In this document: one piece after another, positions 50,101 through 63,000 of the stretch
Layout of the letters: each line of letters starts with the position of its first letter
Position numbering within the stretch: position 1 is the first letter of the stretch
NCBI GenBank assembly: GCA_021229015.1
Contig: CM037783.1
Span: 27,286,154 to 27,350,153 of the forward strand
Length of the DNA stretch: 64,000 nucleotides
Reading direction: 5' to 3'
Source of the DNA: Solen grandis
Taxonomy: Eukaryota; Mollusca; Bivalvia; Adapedonta; Solenidae
Notes under the pieces: model-generated
Told to the model about the DNA's origin: nothing
Databases searched by the model: none
Seen by the model: only the letters and a program-made list of their open reading frames with translations
Made by a program: the position numbers and the translations under genes

Positions 50101-53100
50101 GACTGTAGAGTTTGAGCTCAAATATTATAGGAACAAGCAGTAAATACCCTGATCAGGCAGCTTTTGGAAGGATCTGTCTGATCTGGGTTTCCTCCAATTA
50201 TATATATGAAGGAAAGGGTCAATACTTGAATGTTGTTGGTACAGGACAAAACTCACCTCAACATCAACTGCATCAGGGAGGGGTGTAACTTTGTTAACTG
50301 CTGCCTTGCCAAAGCTGGCCTTGCTGGTCTTAAGTGACCGCATCTCAATACCGTTGGACTGGGGAACCATCAATGTGTTGCCAGGTGGGGCCAACTGTAA
50401 TTTTATACAGTGTTATACTATACTGTACTGTAGACAGATGAGAAGGTAGACATACAGTTGAACATCACAGAACAACTCAAGGAAAAACAGAATTTAGATT
50501 CTTAGCTGCGGTTGTTGCAAAATATGTAACATTAGGCCTTTTCAGGTGACTTTAAGGTGGAAACCAAAATGGTTAAATTATGCATAAATTAGAATACTGA
50601 TGTAGATCCACACAAATAAATAATCTCATGAATAAGAATTCTTTCCAGTGCTATATTACACATATACATTTGCACTCACTGGTCCCCGGCGTCTCCTTGC
50701 TGAGTGTCTCCCAGATGTGCCGCTCCGCAGACTTGCCATGGATTGTCTCATGGACAGCATGGATGTAACGAGGTTACGATTGATCATTGTCACTGCCTGA
50801 AACAGCAAACAGCTGTACTGGTTGGATGCCAATTGCCTTAAGTAATCACCCTCTTTGTGAAGTTTATGTATTTTTGTGTTGTGGTTTTGAACCTTTTTTG
50901 GACAAGAATCTTTCAAGATCTTAAGCATAAAGTACTAGTCTAGTACTATTGTAATTTCTAATTACGAGTATGAAGAAGTGTGTTTGACCATGCTTTTATA
51001 GAAAATATAATATCATTTAATTGAAAATATAAAAAATGACAAGTGCTATCTCTGAAGGTGAAAAACTCCCCCACAGCACCCCCTATGAACAGATATAGAA
51101 TTTTTGTAAAATTGGACACGATATGACAAGACAATGTATATACATAGCCACACATCACTTAACCCTTTCCCTCATAGATACTCATTTTGACACCCTCAAT
51201 AGGTATCACATAAAGCCTGATCTGCAGAAAACCACAGTTAAACCTTACCAAATTTAATTACAAAATCCTCATTTCCAGACCACTGAGGAGCAGCGAACTG
51301 CATAAAAGCAGATCAGCCTGCGAGTTACTCGCAGGCTGATCTGCTTTTATGCTGTTCGCACAGGTTTTTTCATGGTTTCCTCTATGAGGGAAAGGGTTAA
51401 TGAAATAGTGGTGTATCAATTAAGAAATCAAAGACATATGGCCAAGGGTTAAAATGCATTATAATGGCATTCCTGTTATAAAAAGAACTGTATTATACTA
51501 ATGAACATGAACCTACTACATGTATTACCATTTCTTAATGTCAAATATAACTGGTAAAATCTTAGGACTATTAGGAAATATGAAATGCTTGGATGCAAAG
51601 CTAGAAAAACAAAGAATATTTCTTCTCTGTTTGAATTTTCCTTGAATTAGGCCTGGTGCTTAATAAATTATAACTCATCTGATATTGCAGTATCACTGTA
51701 AAACAATACTGAAGCTTTTGTAAAACAGGGTGCAACATTATGGGACACAGTACAAAAGGACTATGTTTATGAAGCCTACATAGCCACTATTTTACTGAGT
51801 GAAGTGTGAATAATGAATCATATTTGACAATTCTAATATGTAAATAAAAACCATTTGAAAAACTAAGAAGAAAAAAAATTAAATGAGATTAATTTCATAT
51901 TAAGTAACTTTATACCGTTGTTGCCATCTGTCCATCTTTCATGGCCTTCCTCAGTGCCTTGGCCTGTGCCAACATCTCCTCTACCTTTGCCTCATGCATG
52001 GCCTGCAGTACACGCCTGTATACACACAAACATCAGGTCAGCCCTCACAATACCTCAGAAATAAATACTTCCAGGTCATATATTACAATATCTTAAGCAC
52101 ATTATTAAAACTGTTCCATTACTTTTACAGTCTGTCAATGTTCGTGTTTAACCAAATATCTTCAAAGTTTTGAAATCAATCTTCTTAACTAGATAATGTC
52201 AAAATTGATTTTATCAACCTGTAAGAAAACTCAATAGCTTGAATTACTGACAACTTACCAGTCAAATCATTCATGTTTTCTTAATCATATTGTGAAACTA
52301 AAGAAAATTGGATCAGAGAAAAAAACATTTTAACTTTATTCTTTATATGTTTTAAAATAAATGTACATAGCACCTTTGATATGTTCATTGTTTAACAAAA
52401 GATTAAGAAAATGTTTTTAAAGTCATAAAGGAAAGTGAATAATTAGTAAGTTTTTTAACAATGAAAATAAAAGGAAATATTAACATTCAAGAAAAGTAAC
52501 AGTATTTATCTGTGAAGGAAGAACAGGTGAGGACCACAGCATATTCTACAGAGAAAATAAGCTACAAAATGGGTTTTTCAAAGCATCGGAAATTCTATAA
52601 ACTATAAAGTTCTCTCAAAAAAATTCAGAACAATAAAATATACAAACAACTCAATGGTATCTTTCACTAAGATTAACAGAATTAACTTTTGCACTTATTG
52701 TTTGTCTGCATTTGCACTTACTGTATTTCTGCATTTTTACTTATTGCTTTTCTGCATTGTTTTGCATAAACTGTTTTCTTGCTTTATAATAAGGTCTAAA
52801 AACCACATTCCTATCTGCTTTATCATATTGTTACATATTCTTTGCTGAGGTAGAAACTCCACATTGCTTGAATTTTTAAAAAACAACTAGACTTGAATTA
52901 GAATCATTCTTACAATTCCTGAAATTTACAATGAATCTGTTAGACCTAATATTCTTTACTTATTATTCCTTAACATAAAATATGCCATATAATACTTTTG
53001 AAAATACAAGACTGATTTTAATGACAAAAGAAACAATTTGATACTCATAATAATCATTAAAAGTTGCAATTAAAACTTTCAAATATTTAAGCAAAAAGAG

Positions 53101-56100
53101 CATTCAAATGACTGATTCTTACTCTTGGTTGATTTCAAAATATCTTACCTCTCTCTAGTTGCTATGGTAGATAGGGTCATTCTTTGTTTAATTGCAAAAA
53201 AGAATGTCTCTTCTCTTGTGCCAGTGAAATATTCAAACATACTTGACTGAAAAATTGACAATTACAATCCCATTAAGATTATGCTTAAAAATCATATGAA
53301 GATATTACACATACTGTTTTTGCCGTAACAGCTATAACATGGGATAATACTGAGTCCTGGCTAGTCTGAAACAAATCTGGATGTAATTTTGATACCATAA
53401 TTATCATTAAACCCATGTTCAACCTGATATGCACTTCTATTTCCTTTCCATATTTTGTATTCTCCTCCAACTTTGTATTACTTTCCTTTTTATTTAATGT
53501 TTTTCTTCTCCACCTTCATTTTTCAACTCATACTCTCTCCCTCTGTTTTCATTCTCCTCCAATATCATATTCCCCCATATCTTGTATTCCTCTCCTACTT
53601 TGTATTTTTCTCCCCTCACCCCACTACATTTTATCTTTCCCACATAATATTCATTCCCTTATTTCATTTTCCTCTCCAACTTCATATTTCATCTCTCTTC
53701 TGTTTTTTTTTATCAATACACTTCGCATTAATTCACCTGCTTTGTATTCCAAACATCAATTGATATTCTCCTCCCCATCTTGTATTCCATTTCCAATTCA
53801 AATACCTCCACCCATACTCTCCCTCTATGTATCCCCAACCTGTTTATTTCATTCATAATTTGTCACATACAGTGCATTAACCCTTTCCCTCATATAGACT
53901 CATTTTGACGCACTCAGTAGGTACCACATAAAGCCTGATCTGCAGAAAACCACAGTTAAACCTTACCAAATTTAATTACAAAGTCCTCATTTCCAGTCCA
54001 CTGAGGAGCAGCGAACAGCATAAAACCTGATCAGCTTGCGAGTTACTCGCAGGCTGATCTGGTTTTATGCTGTTCGCATAGGTCTTTTCATAGTTTCCTC
54101 TATGAGGGGAAGGGTTAAGTGAGTGAACTGTGGTGAACTGTGGTTATTTTGGCATTTCTGAAGCTTCTTCATAGTTTAGCATGGCCATACCATACGCTAC
54201 CCCTTTCAAAAATTTTAAAACATTGTTGTATGGAAATAAGGATAATTATGGTTCTGGGTCAAGATGGGTACACCAGGAAGGCTTGACCTAGATAAAAAGT
54301 GTTTGTACCATCTGTACAAGAGGGTTGAGACAGCTGGAAATCCCTGCATGAAGAGATGCTACATTTAGATCATTGTTACAATGAATGAAGAATACAGATA
54401 AATGCTTAGCAAACTAAAAGCTTGGGTTTACTATATTGAGCAAAACTATTGGAATTGTAAATAGCACAGAGTGAAAATGAAATAAAGATACAAATGAAGA
54501 AAATAAACTAAAATACAGACACTGCAAAATTAATCAAAGAAAAGAAACAGAAAGACGTCTAAGGAATGAACTATTAAACAGGAAGTGTGAAAAATAAAAT
54601 AATAAAAACATTTTGCCTAATCTAATGTTTCTGACTTACTGATATGCTCATAAAATGTGACAACAAATCTGTCAAGTCAAAACTAATCCATAGGCAAAAT
54701 TACAAAAGAATATATTCAACATAACTTTTTTTCAATTTCAGTAACCTTGAATTTGACCAAGGGGCCAACTGTTCCCCTTAAGCAAACTTTTAATAAACCA
54801 TTGCTACAATATAGGTTTCCTTTTATGATTTAGTCTGAATTTTTTTTCCATTTTTTAATAACAGTAAACTTGACTGAAAACACTCAAATATCCTCTTCAA
54901 GTCATATAAAGATATGTCTATCCTATATAGGATTAATAAACACTTAGATTTTATATTGACACTGCTCTTTACATTCCTCAAGGCCTCTCTTATCTTCTTG
55001 GACAAAACATGCAGTAAAAAGAACCGACTCGTTTAAAAAGATACCAAACCTAAACACCAAAAAGTAGCTAGATCAAAGATAAACAAGAAAGTCAGTAGAA
55101 CTGACAGATGCTCCCCGAAGAACGTCATTGTTACAAATAAGGCCTTGGTCAATGGGTGGGAGGATATGTTGAAATCCCCATTCCTAAATCATATCTATTC
55201 TCCTCATCAGATGAGATGTTTTACCAACTCTAATTTGGAGACTTAGTAACAGTTTACTATTTAATATGATAGTATGTGTTACTCATCAGATCTTTCATTG
55301 ATTTTTTTAAAGTTTTTATACTACTAAAAATTAAGTCATACATTTCAATGTGTGCTCATATCAAAGAGGTTAACCAACACTCTTGACATATGACTGGATA
55401 TTTGAAATAGTGTATAATGGCCTAAACAACAATTAGCTGACATGATTATGATTGACATTACTAGCATATTGAATTTTGTGGGGTTTTGTTTAAATGATAT
55501 CTCCTGTTAAATTAGGCAAATGACATGAATATTAGTCAACAACATGGTAGTAGGGGCCATAACTCTCTTAAAGATTGAGGAACCAGGTCACGTCAACGAT
55601 ATGCGTATCTACTCTTGGTAATAAAGCTTCCCATAAAGTTTCATTGAATTCAAGCCATTAGTTCCTGAGAAATAGCCCGGACAAGAATCATGCAACATGA
55701 ACAAGGCAGTCCAAAGGACAGCTATATCCCCTGCCGCTGGCCAAATATTAGAATTTGTTTGGTCATAGGATTATGTTCACCTTAACCTGGCATGGTTGTA
55801 GCAGACATAGAAGATCAGTTTAAGACAATTTAACTTTCCGGAGTTATGTATGAATCTCAGAATTCGGAGGCACATATATTAAAAGTTTACTGACAAGTTT
55901 TACATGGGAAACAGTACAAAAAGTGAACATCAATGAAGTATAGGATGTGATAGGTAACCACAAAATACATGTGTAACTCAATTAAAAACTTTATATATCA
56001 TGACATTATTTGTATGATTGTGAACATGACACGAGATATAGAGATGACATGAAAAAGTGGAGGCTTAAACATTTGACCTTCAAGGATGACCTTGACCTTG

Positions 56101-59100
56101 AGCCAGCGTGACCGCCTCATGCCTTCTGCACATCAGCTCAATGAGGTTAACATTTTAGCCGAGTTTGAAGAAATTGTGTCCAAGCGTTCATGAGATATGG
56201 AGCGGACACAAAAATAACATTTGACCTTCAAGGATGACCTTGACCTTGAGCCAGCATGACCGCCTCATGCCTTCTGCACATCAGCTCAATGAGGTTAACA
56301 TTTTAGCCGAGTTTGAAGAAAATGTGTCCAAGCGTTCATAAGATATGGAGCGGACACGGAAAATGACATTTGACCTTCAAGTATGACCTTGACCTTGAGC
56401 CAGCGTGACCGACACATGCCTTCTGCACATCAGCTCAATGAGGTTAACACTTTAGCCGAGTTTGAAGAAAATGTGTCCAAGCGTTCATGAGATATGGAGC
56501 GGACACGAAAATGTTTCGGACACACTGACGGACTGACGGACGGACGGACGGACGGACTGACGGACGGACGGACGAAGGGCATTCCTATAACCCCCCTTCC
56601 GCTTCGCGGCGGGGGATTAACTATAGGCCAAAAAGTCAAGTGGCCATAACTCTGAAAAAAATTGAGGAACCAGGTCACGCCGACGATATGCGTATCTACT
56701 CTTGGTGATAAAGCTTCCCATAAAGTTTTGCTGAATTCAAGCCATTAGTTCCTGAGAAATAGCCCGGACAAGAATCATGCAATATGTACTATAGGCCAAA
56801 AAGTCAAGGGGCCTTAACTCTTTGAAAAATTTAGGAATCGGGTCATGCTGACGATATGCGCATCTCCTCTTGGTAATAAAGCTTCCCATAAAGTTTCGTT
56901 GAATTCAAGCCATTGGTTCCTGAGAAATAGCCCGGACAAATTTCATGCAATATGTACTATAGGCTGAAAAGTCAATGGGCCATAACTCTGTGAAAAATTG
57001 AGGAACCAGGTCACGCCGACGATATGCGTATCTACTCTTGGTGATAAAGCTTCCCATAAAGTTTCGTTGAATTCAAGCCATTAATTCCTGAAAAATAGCC
57101 CGGACAAGAATCATGCAATATGAACTATAGGCCAAAAAGTCAAGGGGCCTTAACTCTGTAAAAATTTAGGAATCAGGTCATGCTGATGATATGTGCATCT
57201 CCTCTTGGTAATAAAGCTTCCCATAAAGTTTCGTTGAATTCAAGCCATTAGTTCCTGAGAAATAGCCCGGACAAGAATCATGCAATATGTACTATAGGCC
57301 GAAAAGTCAATGGGCCATAACTCTGTGAAAAATTTAGGAATCGGTCATGCTGACGATATGCGCATTTCCTCTTGGTAATAAAGCTTCCCATAAAGTTTCG
57401 CTGAATTCAAGCCGTTAGTTCCTGAGAAATAGCCCGGACAAGGAAAGTGGGACGGACGGACGGACGAACGGACGGACGGACGAAGCGGCAACTATATGCG
57501 TCACCTTCGGTGAGCATAAAAATGAGCAATATCTCATTTCTATTCAAGTTTTACACGCCTCTCTAAATACAGTGTAGATCCATTATAGCGCACTCTATTA
57601 TATAGATCCATTATAGCGCACTCTATTATACTCTACTATATTATGATTGTAACACAGTTGATAAAATATGTTATATAGAATAGGGGCCTAAATAAAGTGT
57701 CATAATGAAGCTGCACTGTATTTGGTAAAATAAACATAAACTATCTCCTAATTTGCTAATGAGCAAAAAATATCAAATTCACAGCCCTTCATTAATCTAT
57801 TCCTAAGAAGAAAAAGATAAAATTTATACATTTCATCAGGGGTGAAAATCACAAGTGCAGGTAAGTCTGTAAATAGTTAAACTAAGGAATTAATCAAGGG
57901 TAAAAAGCATTGATAAAAAGCATTGTTTTGACAGCCCCATGTTTTGTATATTAGTTTATTTAGTTAAGTTTATTTTTTTTTTCAATTTTAAAATTATTTT
58001 ATCTTACATTAATTGGGAAATAAGTTCTTACAATTTATACTAATTTGTTTCAAAATTTCCTGGGTTGGACTAGTACATATTGCATGGGAAGGTCAGTAAA
58101 AAATATTTGCCGCCCAATGGGGTTTGAACCCAAAACCTTTGGATACGCAGTCAGGTATACTACCAATGGACCACAGCGACCTTTTTAGAGATGAAAGTAA
58201 ACAAGTGTTGTTTCTCTCTTTTAAGGTAAATTTCTCATATTCTGATGATTTAGTTTTTTTTTATGTTTTTGCAAACACTTAAAAAGGATATAACTGGTAA
58301 GGCTTATCAATTTCCTTTATTTCAACCTGATCATCTAAAGTGGTTGGAAGACAGTCTAATGCAACAGGGAAGGGAGATAACTGATATATTTATTTGGATG
58401 ATTGATATGGTAAATGGATGTAATCTTAGTTTTTATATCAAAATAGGACATTTCTGACATTTAAAAGGGAGACATATAATATGAAAACTGGAGAAAATTC
58501 AAAACAATAAATTAAAAGAGATAACCAAAGACATGATTGAAATATAAAAGCAGAGATAACATACATAAAACCGACATTTATAAATGAAAAAAAAGGACAT
58601 GATTGACATATAAGACAGAGATAAATAATGCAAAAATCAGAATAACATATAGATAAATGATAACTTAAAACAGGGGGCTGTCAACTCTACGGGGGTGTGC
58701 AGATACAAGAAATGTTCAGGTGGAGCTCACAGTTACCTTTCCCTGATGGCAACCAGGGAGAGACCAAATCGTGACTTTATAGAAAAGAAAAACATCTCCT
58801 CTCTTGTTCCAGTGAAAAACTCATACATGCTGTCCTGTATTGTGAGAAAACGTTTTTACTGGTTTAAAAACTAAAGAAAACTTCCAACATGCAAATGTTT
58901 TGCAAAAGTTGCTGCTTCTATGGTGCCCATGAGACAAAACATAAAACACTGCTAGCCCTGCAGGGCCTGTGTAAGCATGTAGAGAACAACTGCTACTGAT
59001 ATGGAAAAATAATACTTCTGTTAAAATAGAAAAAATGCTGCAATGATAAACAAGTTTAATAATACACAATAAAAAATATTGGATGTATTTAATTATCAAT

Positions 59101-60015
59101 TATTTTCCAATATATCTGAATAATATTAGGTACAAATATGATAAAGGGTGATATATACTACTTACTTCTTCCTGGAAACAATGAGTGGGATCAATGGACT
59201 GAATATGTATTCCAATGTTTCAGAAAAGAGATTGAAAATATGATGTGATTACAGACATTTCTGTAATTTGCGTGAAAATTTGTCCTCCTTATCTCATGTT
59301 GTTTTTTTTCTTGTATGTAGCTAATTATATCATGTTTCTCAATGACTTTAATTTCAATTTCATACAGATTGACAGGAAAAAATAACTGGCCCTAAACAAA
59401 TACTGTACCTGGACTTCCTCATTGCCATTGAAGAGAAGTGCAGCCAGAAAGGCCAGCAGCTCACGTACGATGTCGTCGTTAGGTCTGGACAGGTGCTCCA
59501 GGGTCCCATTAATACTGCCGAGCTGGTTCAGGGCATTCTGAACATCTTCAATCACCTTCAGCTGTCTGTAAACATACCAGTCAAACACACCTTTTCATGC
59601 AGCCAATCAAGCAAGAAATGCATTTTTCTAACTTACTGTCAAGAAATCAATGCAAACTGAATTTGCTTTATACTGGCCAAAAACAGATAAACAGTTTAAA
59701 CAAGAGCACTGCAAAACCAAAGAGCCAGTCATTATTCTAGGGAAAAAAATTGTGTGTAAAATATTAACAAGGCTTTCTTGAAATTCCTTCAAAATTGTGA
59801 ATGGAGCTGCAAGTATCTACTTAATATACTGACAGTGTCAGTATAAAAATGTTGTCTGAGATCAAGGGGCAACAACTCTGCAATAGCTTACCCGACTGAC
59901 ATAAAAATTATGTCACACATATCTGCATAATAAACAGCTTTCTAACAAATTCCCACCCTGATCACATTCATAATAAAATCAAGATCTGGAGACAAATGTT
60001 CCATTTCCCCAATAC

Positions 60016-60053
<38 letters not shown>

Positions 60054-63000
60054 TCTCACACAAACACTCAAAATTGTTGAAAACCTACTTTTTGCATGAC
60101 TTGACATCATTTTCATAATCCTCTGGAAGCTTGATAATCTCATTATGCAGGATCCCGCGGAGGAGCTGCAAACACTTGATGTCCAGTTCAACCTGCAAGA
60201 TGCGCTCCTTTTCATTGAGGAGAGTCAGACTCGTTGATATCCTGTGTTGAAATGGAAGAGAAAGTTTAGCATTATTGTACAGAGAATTAGATATTCATAT
60301 CTGAAACTTTTTACAAAAAGCTTTATCACTTATGAAAATCTTCCTTGTTGGCAGTCTTTGATGTAGAAGGGCACAGGAGTACCTGATAATGACATACATA
60401 TATGTAAGAACATACTATGATATCATATTAGTTTAAACTAGTGTATTGGCCACTGTGCCATCTGGACACCCAAATAAGTTTTAACAACAAACTAGAATGG
60501 CTATAGATTACTGTAAAATCATTATTTTTCATTGCACGAAATTTAGTGGAATCTGTTATAAAGTCAATTTTGCATGTTTTAAAATGTGAGGTCTGCAAAA
60601 TAAACAGTTTTCGTAGGGATACATATTTGTTGATAAAGCCATCCCTTTAATCAATTGAAAATTAGTCACCCCATTTTAATTACTGATTCTACAGTATTAA
60701 CATTCATGCTAAACTTCTTTTGACTAAAAGCTTCAATATTCTTACCTATGTGTCTCAAGTCTTCAAAATTTATTCATTTTTATTTTGTCAATACTTATTC
60801 TACTATTAATATCACAGCACCAAAAATGTCCATTTTTAGCACAGTTTCTTTAGTATCAGTAGCTTCTATAGTGGTTTCACAAAGTATAACTGAACATACA
60901 TTCTCAGGATCAATATGAAGCATACGTACTCAAGCTGTTTGATCAACTTCTCTGCAAGTTTGAATTTTTCTAGAGGGGTCTTGGCATTGGGGTTTATGAA
61001 GCTGTTGACATGTGCCTGGAACTCTGACCCCAGGGGCAGTTCTTCGTCTCCGCCCACTTCTGAGTATGCTGAAAGTATAGTACTACATACATTACGACAA
61101 GATTCAATATAATCAGATCAATGCATAGAACATGATTTTAACCAGGATTAACTATCATATAATTATTATTTGCATATACATAATACATGTTTATACAAAC
61201 CAGACAATTATTTAGATGTAGAACCCAAATAAAGAATCCTACAGGATCTAGTTAGCATGGATACCCATTGTTTTATTATCATATGGTGAAACCCTAAAAC
61301 TACTAAGAAATTCTAAAACCACTTCTAACACAACTATTTCAAAAACTGAATGGTTTCACATATAATTTCATAATCAGGATTCCCTGATCACTCCAGATTA
61401 CATATTCATAAATCTATATTTATCTATACTCGAATGCAGGATTCTAAAGTTAGAAATTTTTATTTTCATGTTGTATTTCAAAACGAATGTGGAAAATCCT
61501 GATAAAAGATGGTAATTAAACTACTCAAAAGCGATTAAAAACCCAGTATATGTGAGTGTAGGACAGGATGGGACATGCTTTATTATAACACATGTAACAA
61601 TGGCGTGCCTCATGGAGCTTTGATACAAGATGATTTCGCGACTTACGTGCTCTGCTTGGAAAGCCTATCTGGGTCTGTACATCATTGATTCCGCCATACG
61701 CTGCCTTCATGTTCACCGCAAACACGTTCAACTTCCCGTTGATCTCCTCCTCTGCCATGTAGTAATCCTCATAGTGCTATAACCATGACAACCAGGTATT
61801 GCAAACAAATCTTTTGAAAATGAACATCATAGTACTGAGAAGAAACCTATTAGAATTAGTCTGAATAAGATATTCGAATAAAAACACAATATGAGTTATA
61901 GTCATTATAGCTATCATACAGGAAATCTATTAACCCTTTCCCTCATATAGACTCATTTTGACGCACTCAATAGGTATAACATAAAGCCTGATCTGCAGAA
62001 AACCACAGTTAAAGTTACCACAGTCCTCATTTCCAGACTACTGAGGAGCAGCGAACAGCATAAAACCTGATCAGCCTGCGAGTTACTCGCAGGCTGATTT
62101 GGTTTTATGTTGTTCCCATAGGTCTTTTCATGGTTTCCTCATATAAAACATATAATTATGATATCCTTCTTTATATATCATGAATAATGCTTTAAACAAT
62201 AGGGAATTATAAAATCTCTGGTAAAATTAATACATGTTGATAGCATACTTAAGAAATCTAGGACATTACTTTTAAAAGGGTACTAATTTTATGAAAATCA
62301 GAAGCAAAAGAGCCCCATAACTTTCAGGAGGCAAGAGAAAACCAGGTTTAAGAATGAAAACAATATGCAAATCAAATGATCTGGCCACGTACCCGCCTGG
62401 CATCACTGCGCACATCCTGCCCACTCACTCCTTTCCCATAGGTCTCATTGAACTCCTCCATCTCTTCGATGGACAGGGTGGAGTTAGAGAAGAGCACACT
62501 CATACAGGAGATCAGGCTCTGCATCTGGCGCTCGATACTGATCAATGGTGACACCACCTCCAGGAACTCCTGTTAACATGCCACATTTACCAAAGTAATG
62601 GCTGACAGAGGAACTGTTCTATATTCTTGCACTTGAAACAGTTTTGTTGTTAACCCTCAAGAGTTTTTTTTGGCCATTTTATGATTTAAATGCAGATAAA
62701 AAAAATCAGCCCTATATCCTTCATCACACTGTACATTCATCTACAAAATGATATTATATTATAAAAATCATATAACAAAATTCCACTTGGGCTAAATCCA
62801 TATTTTGCCATACATTTAATTAACATATAGTGTATTTTCAGAGACTTGGACTCAAAATATGGTGTTATAATGAGATGTTTTATATCACAGCCAGTGCCAT
62901 CCCAAATAATGGCCTCAGTAAAACATAGCCATGGCTTAATATAACTCCTTTGAAAAACCTAAAGCATCTTATGCAGACATGTACAGTAAAACAAATCCTA

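Noticed and set aside
56430..56678. Minus-strand ORF with repeated SVRPSV residues
   Set aside because: Direct translation of the GACGGACG tandem repeat.
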